DNA of 64,000 bases from Trichostrongylus colubriformis. Its lineage: Eukaryota > Nematoda > Chromadorea > Rhabditida > Trichostrongylidae. The position numbers were made by a program, and so were the translations under genes. The notes under the pieces were generated by a model. The model saw only the letters and a program-made list of their open reading frames with translations. It made no database searches and had not been told where the DNA came from. The stretch is taken from NCBI GenBank assembly GCA_963978905.1, contig OZ022259.1:27505994-27569993 (forward strand), in the 5' to 3' direction. Below, piece by piece: positions 22,276 through 34,000 of the stretch. How positions within the stretch are numbered: the stretch's first letter is position 1; the number at the start of each line of letters is the position of its first letter.

Positions 22276-24428
22276 TAAACGTAATGCCAAGATTTATGGA
22301 GTGTCGAACGTGGGGTCTCAACAAAGTTATCATTCGCGGCGCCGCAAAGTTTCAACAGTGCCCACAGCACTTCTGCGATGGGCGGGGTGAGGAATTACTC
22401 ACTTGGTGCGTTGCGACACACACAACTTTATCTTCAGTATGTTGCTACTTCAAAACTCTCACACGTTAAGCAATATGCCTTTATTGTCTTCTGCCGTTTA
22501 CCTACAATGACTGAGGACCCGGTCAATGCTCTTTGCTCGGCTTATAAGCTACGATTCGAAAAATTATCAGTACACAATTCGAGTGCAGCTACATGACCAA
22601 ACGTCTTGCATTCCATGTAACGCTCAGGGCCGTGATAGGAGTAGTTAGAGCACGCTGGATTAGGAGAACACGCAGAAAAAAACCACAACTTCCCAGCTCA
22701 GATTTCTGTTGTTTTCCTGCTTCGTCTTTTACAACGTGCAGGACTTCTCCGATATCGGTCTCAGAACACGATTCTATCTTGTTAATCGCGCAGAACTGCG
22801 CGATACTCTGAATGCTTCTAAGGTGATTATCGGAGCAGCGCCAACATACTATGGCAATTGAGAACTGCCAAGGTACGAGAGTAGTGAAACCACAATAAAT
22901 TTTGCATGTGGAAACTTTATGCATCAACCTAGTGAAGCCAAGAATCGCGCGGTGCGTCGTCATTCAGGATTGATCTAGTTTCTTTGAAGATTCCATTGTT
23001 TGACTTTGCATTGTTTCCTAATACTCAGAGCGATTTTCGGACTTTCAAGTACACCATCCCATCAGCTCCATCACCCCATTCTTGATAAAGCCGGTTTTGC
23101 TTCATGAAACCTCTGTCTTTCAAAGTATATACATAGCTTTAAACCTGAGAACTCACAACTTTGTACAATCACTAGTCACAGAGCTGCATGAGGAATAAGT
23201 GAAAACCATCGCGCTCATTTCTTTCATATCAGCAATGTACGGTTGAGTGGATTGTAATTTGTTTACTAAAATGAGAGTGACATAAAGCTTATCATAATTT
23301 CCGCTTCAACAGGACGCGTATGCATATGGAATTCGATATTCGATATACGATATAATTCGAAAATGTAAAAATTCGATGTACGATATAATTCGATAAATAA
23401 TACTGACTCCGGAGAACGTGTGAGAACAGAGCGAGAAGTGCGAAACTGTTATAGGCAGGGTCAAGCCTCCTTTGAGGATCTTCAACGGGGGAGGTCGTAT
23501 TTGAAGGAGGTGGAGATCGTAATCGTTGAGGTAGGCAGTGATCAACAGAATTTCTCAGGCTGAGGGTCTAAAGTGTAAGGGAAAAAGTAATAAAACACTT
23601 AATCATCATGGAGACCTCATGCATGGCGCGATCCACAACGGAAGCGTCAACGCCAATAGCCCTTCCGTTGGTCCGCTGACATCGAAACCACGTGCGGACA
23701 CACCTTAGAAATTCACCGATTAACCGTGTAGAGCGATATAGTATATCAACGAGTACAACCGTGGAAGGACACTCCAGAAACACTGTGATGAAAACGAAAA
23801 ATTAGCTGATATATGGACTTCTTCCATATCTTACAACGATTGCAAATACGTAATCTGGTGTTAGCAGCCACTATGCGGATCGGAAAAAGCTTTGTATTCA
23901 TTGAGAATGTGGATGAAATCCTCATGCAGGGCGCATCCTACAGAGAAGCTCACCGACGCTTCTTGCCCTCCCGTTAGGCTTCCAAGAGCGAAGTATGCAT
24001 ACTAGAAAAATTTTAGTAGCAATGGATCGATTTTTCGGAAGAATCGTGGGGGAATATCTCGCAAATTCGACGGAAAAATTTTTCCTCAAGTGGCTTCCCT
24101 CACGGTTTCTCCTTTCGTTGGAGGTATGGCATAGTTCAGGTAGTCATCGAAAGCGGCAACCTTGCAGACCCCGGGCACTCGGAAGCGCACTTATGTGGTT
24201 TTTTTAAAGCAAGTTATGACTACATGAAGTGATACACATCAAGGTTTTTCCTCAACTGGAAACCCATATCGAGAACTAAGCAACCATTAGGGAAAGCAAG
24301 CGGTCAATAGATAGGTCTGAGGAAGTTATTAGCATAACGGTTTGCTGTTTGAAAGCACAGCTGTTTGAAAGATGGGTTTAGGTAAAGTTTGAAGTATTCG
24401 AAGGTGTCCAAATTTGGTATGCAGAAGA
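22276..24428. other. Stretch with no supported gene
   Basis: A 124-codon minus frame at 22589-22963 is open on both strands for part of its length and has no family match. An AT-rich patch at 23325-23400 repeats 'cgatatacgatataattcga'-like words. Nothing else can be supported. Confidence 0.35.
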
Positions 24429-24431
24429 TAC

Positions 24432-24556
24432 GGCCGCTTCCATACTTTGCGCACCGACGCCGTCACGCGCGTGCCGGCGTCACGCGCTTGCCGGCGTCAC
24501 GCGCGTGCCGGCGTCACGCGCGTGACGGCGTCGGTGCGCAAAGTATGGAAGCGGCC
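24432..24556. mobile_element. 125-bp palindromic MITE, same family as 20397-20707
   Basis: The outer arms are a perfect palindrome of GGCCGCTTCCATACTTTGCG and onward through 'caccgacgccgtcacgcgcg'. The centre contains alternating 'tgccggcgtcacgcgc' units. It is flanked on both sides by TAC (24429-24431, 24557-24559). A related right-end fragment lies at about 27240-27316 and a degraded one begins at 33968. Confidence 0.8.
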
Positions 24557-24559
24557 TAC

Positions 24560-25968
24560 CGGGGATCTATCGTGATCGCCGCGTCGTAGCCGCGGTAGCT
24601 ACCCACGATCAGATGGGGAGCTCTTGAGCGTATTGGCTCCTATTTAGCTTTTCTTTTCACTTCTAACTTTTCTATTCTTATTTTTCATCTTCTATCTCTG
24701 CCCTATGACTTGTATGGCTACTAAGCCTTCTCTTTTGTCATCCGAGGACGAGCATATTACCAGTGGTCGGCAACGCTTTCGTTGCGGAACATAAATATTG
24801 GAATTAATGGGTTCTTACCTTGGACGATTTTGTTGAATATGAGTATTGAGTTTTGTTAGATTCTATTTCTCTCTTTTGTCAAGAGTTTGGTCTAGCCTCT
24901 GCGTTTCTTTTACCATAGCCTCTTAATTTCCCTGGTGGATCGCAGTGGCTTGGTGAGAACCGCAGAAGAACGGAACATGAAAAAAGGGGGTCGTATCGAG
25001 ACCCCTTTTCGGGGGGGAGGGTCGTATTTTTTTGGAAATTTTCCTTAACTGGACGCTTGACCCTGGTTACATGACCTAGCTCGCGCTACGAGCCGCAGTT
25101 CGCGTAAATTGCATAAGCCGTAATTGAGCATATGATGCATGTTCAGATGCAGTCTGCGCTCGAGAGCAGTATTAGGGGTAATTCGGTTGCATCATTCATT
25201 CCATTCAATGATACTGACTGGAGGACGTTTTCATCGAGAAAGCTGACACGTCAGGCATAATCTCACTTCGGTCGGTTCGGCCACATATATTCGGCTAAGT
25301 ATGTCTGTTGGTGCGTGTTTGTGTGTGTGGGTTTGACCGGAATCTCCTATTTCGCGTCGCAACAAAGATGGGATTTTGATTTTCGTATGCGACCAGTCGG
25401 ATCGCCCAGCTGCCGCCGGGCGCTCCTCCTTCTTAGGAGGGCCCGGCTTCGCCGGGCTCTCTTAAAATCTCATTTTTTCGATGAATGCTGAATGCGTTTT
25501 ACCCACCCTTTACGTAGGTCAGCGGTGGTTACTGATATGGATAGTTACAATGAGCACTTGGTGACAAAGATTTTAAGGTGGTATGTGGCAACTGTTTGGC
25601 GCACACTGAGCAGGATGGGAGGAGCGCATAATACCCGCAAATACTTCACTCTATGCAATCGATAGGTAACGAAAGGCCTAGGATCCTCAAGAAACAACTT
25701 CTCGCTGCTCTTTAAAGGCAGCAGTGATAGTAGCTTCCTGCATAAGACCGGATAAGGAAACGGAAGACTGTTCAAGGTGAAAGAATTGGGTTATGCATAA
25801 AGTTTCAAGTATGCCTGCTTTTCCGAAGCGCACATGGCCCACTATGATTCCGTAAAGATTCTTCCCTGAGAAGGCTCAGGGAAATTCGGGAGAGCCCAGA
25901 CGGCGAAGGACACGACCCCAACTGCAAGCAAGCGTGTTGCCGACAGGGGACAGGTATGGTTTGGTGTC
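24560..25968. other. Stretch with no gene; short repeat fragments
   Basis: 25110-25210 matches the start of the MITE-like segment at 50360 ('taattcggttgcatcattca'). 25285-25395 is a fragment of the TG-rich block of the 1.5 kb repeat. A perfect GC hairpin (gcccggcttcgccgggc) lies near 25440. No exons are supported. Confidence 0.45.
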
Positions 25969-26222
25969 TAGATGGGTGCGTGAGACTCTAGGGTATGGTG
26001 GCCCTTGCGATGTAGTTAAACGGAAACGGTGGTTCAGTATGTTTATTAGAATGAAGAGAAAGGTGATATGGTGCGGAGAGCCGTTCCCCTTGCACCGTGG
26101 CGAAAAGAGTCAAGAGAAGAGTGTGCTTCCTTCGGCCGCACTGTCCAACTCCTCCCCCTCAACTAGGGAGAGAGGAGTTTGGCGACTACACATGATAGCA
26201 GGGGTCGTCGTTGACGACGACA
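25969..26222 (+). repeat. ~255-bp direct repeat, copy 1
   Basis: Nearly identical to 26695-26993 over 'ggtatggtggcccttgcgat', 'ccgttccccttgcaccgtgg', 'gagtgtgcttccttcggccg' and 'gcaggggtcgtcgttgacga'. Both copies include a hairpin, aactcctccccctcaac...gagaggagtt. A flanking ~90-bp block (about 25860-25950) recurs at 27070-27170, so the block order differs on the two sides. No coding or known RNA identity is recognised. Confidence 0.7.
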
Positions 26223-26694
26223 CTCCCGGCGGTACAAGAATAGCGAATAATACATCATTTTATCTACATTTGTTGTGTTGGTCGTCTGTAGGCGTAGGAT
26301 TGTCGTGAAGAGAACAGCTCGTGGGATTGTTGTGAAGAGAACGGCTCGTTAAAGTGCGGCTTGATGATGTTGTGGACGGCTTGACTGGGTGCAACTTGTT
26401 GACGATGAAGACGGCGTTGAGGAAGAGGGCGTGGAGGTATTTGACGGTGATGAAGTTGAAGGCGAGAGTAGAAGTAGTAGTTACCGTGGTAGATCACAAC
26501 GAGTAATCGGTTGGATGGCTCGATAGTGGTTATTGGTGAAATAGGCTATGTTGACACTTATGTGCAAACCCGCGTGATATAGGGTGTCCCGAAATGCACC
26601 ATTACCGCCTACTATATTTTCCTACTTTTGGTCGCCTGAGGGGTCTACCGAACCGGACCCACTGTTTGACAGGTCTGACAGCCGTCTCGAAGTG

Positions 26695-26993
26695 TAGATG
26701 GGTGCTGAGACTTTAGGGTATGGTGGCCCTTGCGATGCAATAACACGAAGACTTTAGGGTATGGTGGCCCTTGCGATGCAATAACACGAAAACGGTGGTT
26801 CAGTATGTTTATTAGAAGAGAAAGCGTGAGAAGGTAATAAGGTGTGGGTGAGCCGTTCCCCTTGCACCGTGGCGAAAAGAGTCAAGAGAAGAGTGTGCTT
26901 CCTTCGGCCGCACTGTCCAACTCCTCCCCCTCAACGAGGGAGAGAGGAGTTTGACGACTACACATGATAGCAGGGGTCGTCGTTGACGACGAC
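26695..26993 (+). repeat. ~255-bp direct repeat, copy 2 with internal 41-bp duplication
   Basis: This is the partner of 25969-26222. It contains a tandem 41-bp duplication (units starting at 26709 and 26750; 'gactttagggtatggtggcc'), which explains its greater length. Confidence 0.75.
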
Positions 26994-27239
26994 ATTCGGA
27001 GACAGCTGGCCATACCCTGCGCTTGCCGCCGCGAAGTCAGAGACCACAGTACGCGACGCTGCCAAAGTTCCTTCCCTCAAAAGGCTTAGATAAATATGGG
27101 AGAACCCAGACGGCGAAGGGCACGTCCCCAACGGCAACGAGCGTGTTGCCGGGACGGGTCAGGTATCTCCTAATCGCGGTATCTCCTAAGCCACTACAGG
27201 GTCGAGCTTTGCAAACGGAGCGCGTTTCCACATCAACGC

Positions 27240-27316
27240 CGAGACCTGCGTCAATTTGACGCAGACACCAGCATCAATTGACGCGGACACCGGCGTTGGT
27301 GCGCAAAGTGTGGCCG
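27240..27316. repeat. Right-end fragment of the GGCCGC MITE family
   Basis: The string 'ggcgttggtgcgcaaagt' leading into gcggcc and then TTA matches the right terminus of the element at 20397-20707. The left half is rearranged and its boundary is unclear. Confidence 0.5.
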
Positions 27317-28066
27317 CGGCCTTACAGATCGATGTGGAACACGCTTTTAGACGCCCTCCCCCCCCACAACAAATTCAGATTCGACAGGGTAGATCACCAT
27401 GTAATAGGGAGTCACTCCAGAGCGAAAACCTGGCAAAGGAGGATACACTATTCGGATACACTATCTCCTATTCGGATACGCTATCTCGTTCATATTTACA
27501 TCATATCGTCAAATTGTGTGTTGTGTCATCGATTCTTACCTGCCTACTGTAACAATTGCAGTTATGAATGATCCTGATGTTTCACCAGTGTCCCTAGTTC
27601 CAGTGCGGTCTCTGTTTAAATGTGCCTTATTGTTTCTGTTATGGATAGGGTCATGACCACATGCGATAAGTCCTATACCCCCGCTTGCGTTGCGTAACTG
27701 ACAAGAAGTGAGTTTCGTCGTAGATTATCAGAGTACGCGACGAAAGGGAAACGTCATTTCTGTGAATAGCACCTCAAATAATCCTCTGAGCAAAGTTTCA
27801 GCGAATTTTTTTTTTGTGATTAACGCACGGTGTCTAGGGTAGTCAATTTGAAAAGCGCCGGGTTCCCTCTTCTTTCTGGATCTTGCGCGAAATTAGCGGC
27901 TGACGCCAGACACAGTGAGGCGCTGTCCTCATTGAAATTGCACTCAAGGTTACGCATTTTTACTACATTTTGTGTATGATTGCTTATTTTGTTGTCATGT
28001 TGGATCGTGTGAATGTTTGTTAACATATTTGTTTTGTCTATTGACTTCTTTACGGATATCTTAAGG
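27317..28066. other. Region upstream of the MSH4 gene
   Basis: Presumed 5' flank of the MSH4 gene. There is no TATA-like box or acceptor close to the start that I can defend. An in-frame ATG also exists at 28013, upstream of the preferred one. Confidence 0.4.
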
Positions 28067-31000
28067 ATGTCGTCAACTCCACACTCTTCATTCTCATTCG
28101 ATCCTGTCGTGGATTTGTCGTCATCGTTGAGGAAACCATCCCGCGTCAAATACCGTTTTCATACCTCCGATACGTCATGTACTCCTCGAACACCTGCTAA
28201 AAATACCAGCACTGATAAACCATGTTCAATTGTAGGTGGGTGCAACGAAACTGTACTTATTACCAAGACCACCGAAATTGTACACAAATATGACATTCTC
28301 CCTAGCTGGTCACAATAAGGTTGACCGTAAGACAGCCCCAATTTAAAGAAATGACCTTTCAGCCGTAAGCGAAGGACGTGGATGTTTGAAAGGCACAGTT
28401 GGACTCGCTATTATGGATCTTCGTCAAGCCGACATTGAACTGAATGAGTTCATTGACTCGTCGACCTTTTCGCGGCTAAAAACGAAGTTGCTCATCGCTG
28501 ATCCCGTTGAGGTAGCCATTGTTAAATTGTGTAATCTTTTGGTGACAGTCAGTTTGCTGCCATGTGCCCAATAACATTTCCAAAGCCAATTAAGTAACCC
28601 GTACGGTACTTTGGCGGGTATGTGCAAAGTGGTGCGAGTAAGAATTTTCGCACCTATGTTGCGAAGCAAAGATAACGAGGTGCCAAAATGAAGAGGTCAT
28701 GTAATTTCCAAAATCTGCGTTAACTGTAAACAAAATCAAGTAGTAATTAGAGAATAGTCTGAGCAGAAGAGGAAGATAAAATAGGGCTTTATCCTTCTAT
28801 CATTACCCTCACACCACGCACCGTTAAAAAAGGTTTTCGCTTCGCAGATCACTGGAATTCAATATGGCATCCATTTTTAAGGCACGGACGGCGTTCAGTG
28901 CCGCTACAGCGGTACTGATGTAGTAGGGGCGCCACAGTGTACTTTACTATTTTTGCCTAGGCCTTAGGAAGGAGGTAATCTTCCCTGCTTTATTTGAATA
29001 TCTCTCATGCATGAATTACTTGTATTACTTTGTACATTCCCGCATAAATATAACAGTGAGCATTGTGGATATGTAATTTGTTCGTCTAATTACTTGACCT
29101 TATTTAGGACTGATGCAGATTTTGGGCAACACATAACCTCTTGTTTTTCGCACCTCGTTATCGTTTCTATCGTACCACTTTGTACCTACCTTTACTTTGG
29201 CATTCATGGCGAACAACTGCCAGCTACACGTTTGGACATAGTTTTCACATAGGCGTAGTGTGGTAGAAAATGGCCACTTATTTCAGAGAAATGTTCCGTA
29301 TATTTCCGATGACCACACGGTTTTAATGCTGCTAGAAGACCATTTCAAGAGCCTGGTTGCGATGCGATGTATCCCTTTGCTATCTAACGATGCTTAACAC
29401 TGAAATCATCACCTTTTGGCTAATACAACCTCATGAACGTCTAAATTATGTCGTGGACTAGGGTGTTCTTTGAAAGCTGTGAAACAAGGCAAAACGTCCT
29501 TGATTACGTTAGCCTCCTTTATCCACAATGATACCCATTAAGGAAGGCCTGGGTGCGCGTAATCAGCTGGTATCTTAAGCAGCTGCCAGCTTGTGCAAAT
29601 TATGAACCGTAACTGTGGTATGAATGGTAATCAGATATTGCAAAGACAGCTTGATTTTGATTTTGATTTAATTTTTATTTCTCTCTAGAGTTTTCTCCAG
29701 GACGGGAAAATATTCCAGATTATTGTGGCCGAAAATTTCAACGAAAAGACTGCCAATGCAGTAATGACTGAAATGATACGTTCGTCGTTGCCGAACACCA
29801 CTGTGACTACCGTTCACAGAAGGTACTACTGTTCTTTTGGTCGGATGTCAAAGGATATTCATAACAGTTTTCCAGGTTCTTCAACCACCAGCGCGGTGCG
29901 GAGTTGGTAACACAGTTGGCAAATGCTGAAATATCAAATTGCGATAATGTAGTGCTTCAAAAGTAAGCTTTTCGCTAGCTTCCATTACTTTTTTACCATC
30001 CCATTTATGAAATAAAAAGTATTCCCAGCATTAGTAATTCCGATGTTCAGGCAATTTTGTATGCAGAGCTGCTCTGCTCTCATCAAATACGTGGAATACA
30101 TCCAAAACATTGTATTTGCCTCTAAAACCCTACATTTTTCCTACCGGGACATTGAGAAGATGTGCCTGTTAGGTGTGTTTTCCTTATATCTTACGTACCA
30201 TTGTTGCTGAAATTCACAGCAGGCTGAATGGTAATTTCAGATGTAGCCTCGTGGAAAAATCTCGAGATAGACAACAATCTTCCGAGAAAGGTTTTCATGT
30301 TGTTTGTTGCGTATTCTTATAGTTTAGTTGCGATCACTTTAATTATTTATTCATTTTTCTGCACTATTAATGATGATCATGTATAGGAGCGCAAATCGTT
30401 ACTTGCAATCGTTGATGAAACTCAGACATCAGGAGGTGCACGCCTTCTTCGTTCTAATCTACTTCAACCATCAGGCGATCTAACGATCATCGATCAGAGA
30501 CTAGATGCTGTGGAAGAGCTTGTGGACAATCCTCATGTAAGTTGCGATGCTGTACAGCTTTTAACGGCATTTTGCACAACTGCAGTGGTCGCAGTTATCC
30601 TAGGGGGTATGAATATATGTGGAAACCACTCGATTTCCAGTTAACGGCCGCAGTCATGCTTTACAATGTCCAGATCTGTTACTGTGCTGTTTGCTTGCAA
30701 TCGGTTTTTGAGCCATAGTATGGATGTCATAGTGGATCAGCGAAAAATGGACAGGGTTTTGCAGGGCAGACTAACGGTGAACGAAAAAGTTCCACAATCT
30801 GAACATTGATGACAAGGCATCTAAAAACTTCGCATCAGTGCCGAAAAAATCTGAGCTTTGTCTTGAAGCGAAGCTAAACGAGTTTATGATTATCGCTTGA
30901 AGCCGTTCCCTCCCTTCCAAGAAGGTGGGTTGCGTGCAAGGAATCGTATCCTCGCATAGTGCAACTTCTACACTTGTACAGACTTCGCAGACCCTGATGT

Positions 31001-34000
31001 GATTTTTCGCGCACACAGCGGAAAGTATGAGTTGTGCATAAAAAAGTTTCGAACATGCTTAGTATCTTCAAAAGCCTCAAAGGCTGTACACCCTGTACGG
31101 ACAGGAAAGTTTTAGTGTCTCATCAAAGTCCATGAGGACATAATGATTTCAAAATTGTAACGTTTCAGCTTGTGGAGAAATTGCGTCAAGTTTTGGGCTC
31201 CACCAGTGACCTAGGCAATCTGTTCAATGTCTTCATTGAATCCTCTCGAGATGCTACTGTTCAAAGGGCCGATTTTAATCTGACTCAGGTGCTAGTAAAG
31301 TTATTCAATTCTCATGCTAACCTCGGATTCTGGGTTGGTTAAGAGTGGCATGTATAAATAAAACATTGGCATGTACAGTGTGTGCCAAAAGAATAGGTTC
31401 ACCCTATCTTTCATTATAAGAGCAGATCAACGATTCCCTTTCAAAATTTTACCCGTAATACCCGATGGCTGTCGCGATCAAGGGCATCAGTGAAGAAGAC
31501 AAGGATTCGCAAATATTTTATTTCCCTTTTTTCGAAACTTACGGTGTCCTAAAGGTATGATTTCACCCAAAAATTCAAATGTTTTGGACGTTGAACCGAC
31601 CAAAATTTATTACAACAAGAGTAACCCTGTCCTTTTAATCACTTCAGTTATTCACTTCGGCATGCTTTGGATAAGTCGCGAGAACATTCGTTTTTCGTGA
31701 CACCCTGTCCATGCATGGATCGAGCCCTTCAATTCTGGAACGATTGTAGCAGGAGTAAACCTCCCAAACGAAGAACCCCAGGGGTTTTCGATTGCACTCA
31801 AGCCTGGTAACTTGAATGGTCACCCAGAAGGCTGGTATTTCTCGCTCCCCACGTGTTTATGTAGATGCCTTTATGGACATCTGTCTTGTAGGAATTGAAA
31901 CACACGGATGGAAATCGCTGCTATACGATAACCGATCCTTTGAGAACGTCTTGCTAAGGACTTGAGCCCATGTTTACTATATGACCCTTACCGAAACGAG
32001 AGAAGGCGGCCCAAACCATAACTCTACCATCACCAAATCCGCGCTTTGAAAAGTAGCGTGCAATTCACAAAGCCCTGCAAACTTGCCAGCCCATCCGGTT
32101 CATCCTATCTGGATGTGTTTTCATCAAAAAAGACGCTATTATTAACACGCTACGCTGTTGCTACGCTATTATTAACACCCCGTGAACTACTACGTCAATA
32201 TGCACCATGCATACTACCCCATTCTATTGATGCTTTCAGTTCACATGTTTCTTGGCAAAAAGGACGCAGGCCTTTTTGTACGCGCTCGTGAGATATGGCG
32301 TGGACAAAAGTCGCTTTCGCTCAATGCGAGGAAACAAATTCAGCAGAGGGTGTCACGTATTTTTCGACAGAGTACCAGTTCCCTGCACAGTCGTCGCATA
32401 TCTCTTGTGAAATTGAATATAGCGTTGAGTGTTAGATGTTTTTGCCTCTCAGAAAATTGTCGTGGTCCTCGAATTCTCTTTCTCGTGTCGTACAGGTCCA
32501 TGTAGCGGCTGAAACTAGTGATCAAGTTGAGAGATGGGACTATCAATAAATTTTGCGCTTTCTCGGTTCCAGATCTTTGTAATCCCGTATTTCTCCCTCT
32601 ACTTGGACAAGTATGCTCCGCGTGGCATGGCACTGTATAACAGACCTTTGGAGAAAAGCAACTTATTGGCTTTACATTAACCCTTGATGGAAGTAGGGCA
32701 GAAAGGCCATGTAAGCCCATACTTTTGGGACCCCTTGTGTATTTGAAAGAAAGCAAATAAAAAATTTTGCGATTTTTTCGTTCTAATTTTGCTTATGCGT
32801 TTCATCACGGCAGCCATCAGGTAGTAGAATCGCTGGTGTGTTGTAGTCTACCTATACTTTTGGAACACACAATATTAATCAAAACATTGCATTTCAGTTA
32901 CTGCGCCTAAAACAAGTGTTGTTGATTGTTCGACCGCTCCGTCAACTGATGAAGAATTTTAAGTGTTTCTTGTTGAAGAGGAAGAGCGAGGTGATACCAC
33001 CGTTGGGACGGGCGCTGGAGGATTATGTCGTTATATGTTGAATTCCTTTAGCTGCTAGCTGATGAGCGAATCGATAAGATTTGCGAAATACTATACAGTC
33101 AATTCCAAGATGAGGCGATATTCAGCCACAAGAAAAGTTCTTTAAATGTGAGGCACAGGAAATGCTACGCCATCAAGGTTCTCACATTTTTGCTCCCCCT
33201 TTCTATCGCAAAGGATATCTCATAGGAATAATTACAGTTTTAGGAAGGCATCTCTGTTAATCTTGACGTTGCCAGGCGAGCATATGAGGAACTTCTCCGG
33301 GATATTCAAAATCAAGGTACGCTACTGTTTTTGCGATCTACTTTTAATTGTTGAATTCTCTTCGTATCTGATTGCAATCATAGTTCGCATATCGAATAAT
33401 ATTTCAGAGGAGGAGCTTCACAAACACCTACCAGAGCGGAACACTCGATTAGCTTACTCCGCTTCTAGAGGGTTTCATTACGTGTGGGTTTGTGGAAATC
33501 CAAGCACTGCTACATTGCCGCCGGTAATGAAGATTCTGTCTGGGAAGCTTCAATAATTGTTATAGAAAAATTTCCATCAATTCTAGATTTTCATCAACGT
33601 TACACGTAATAGATCATCTGTCACCTTTTCCTCTAGAAATTTGTTACGTTACAATGGTGGGTAAGCTAGTATCTATTCGTTTCAACTTTCTCCACTGCAA
33701 TAAGTTTTACAGATCGAATTGAACAGTCCATATCAGAAGTCATGATTGCCACTGATATTGTCGTTCAAAATGCCATAAAAGAGGTTAGATTTGTTTATGT
33801 TATCGTAGCGCACACTTCGTGGGATGGTCATCACTACCCAATACGTCCAAGTTTAGGATTTTGAACGATTCATAAAAGCTACAGAAAACTTGCAAGTTGG
33901 ATAGTGGCAGAAATGTGTCCATATGGGTTGACTCGTTTCGAACTGTCTTCATACAGGAGCTCAGGAAGATTAGGCCGCGTTCATACTTTGCGCCGGCACG

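Noticed and set aside
33381..33556. Reading the plus-strand frame around MSH4 exon 12 as a separate gene
   Set aside because: It is the exon of MSH4 with flanking intron bases that happen to be open.
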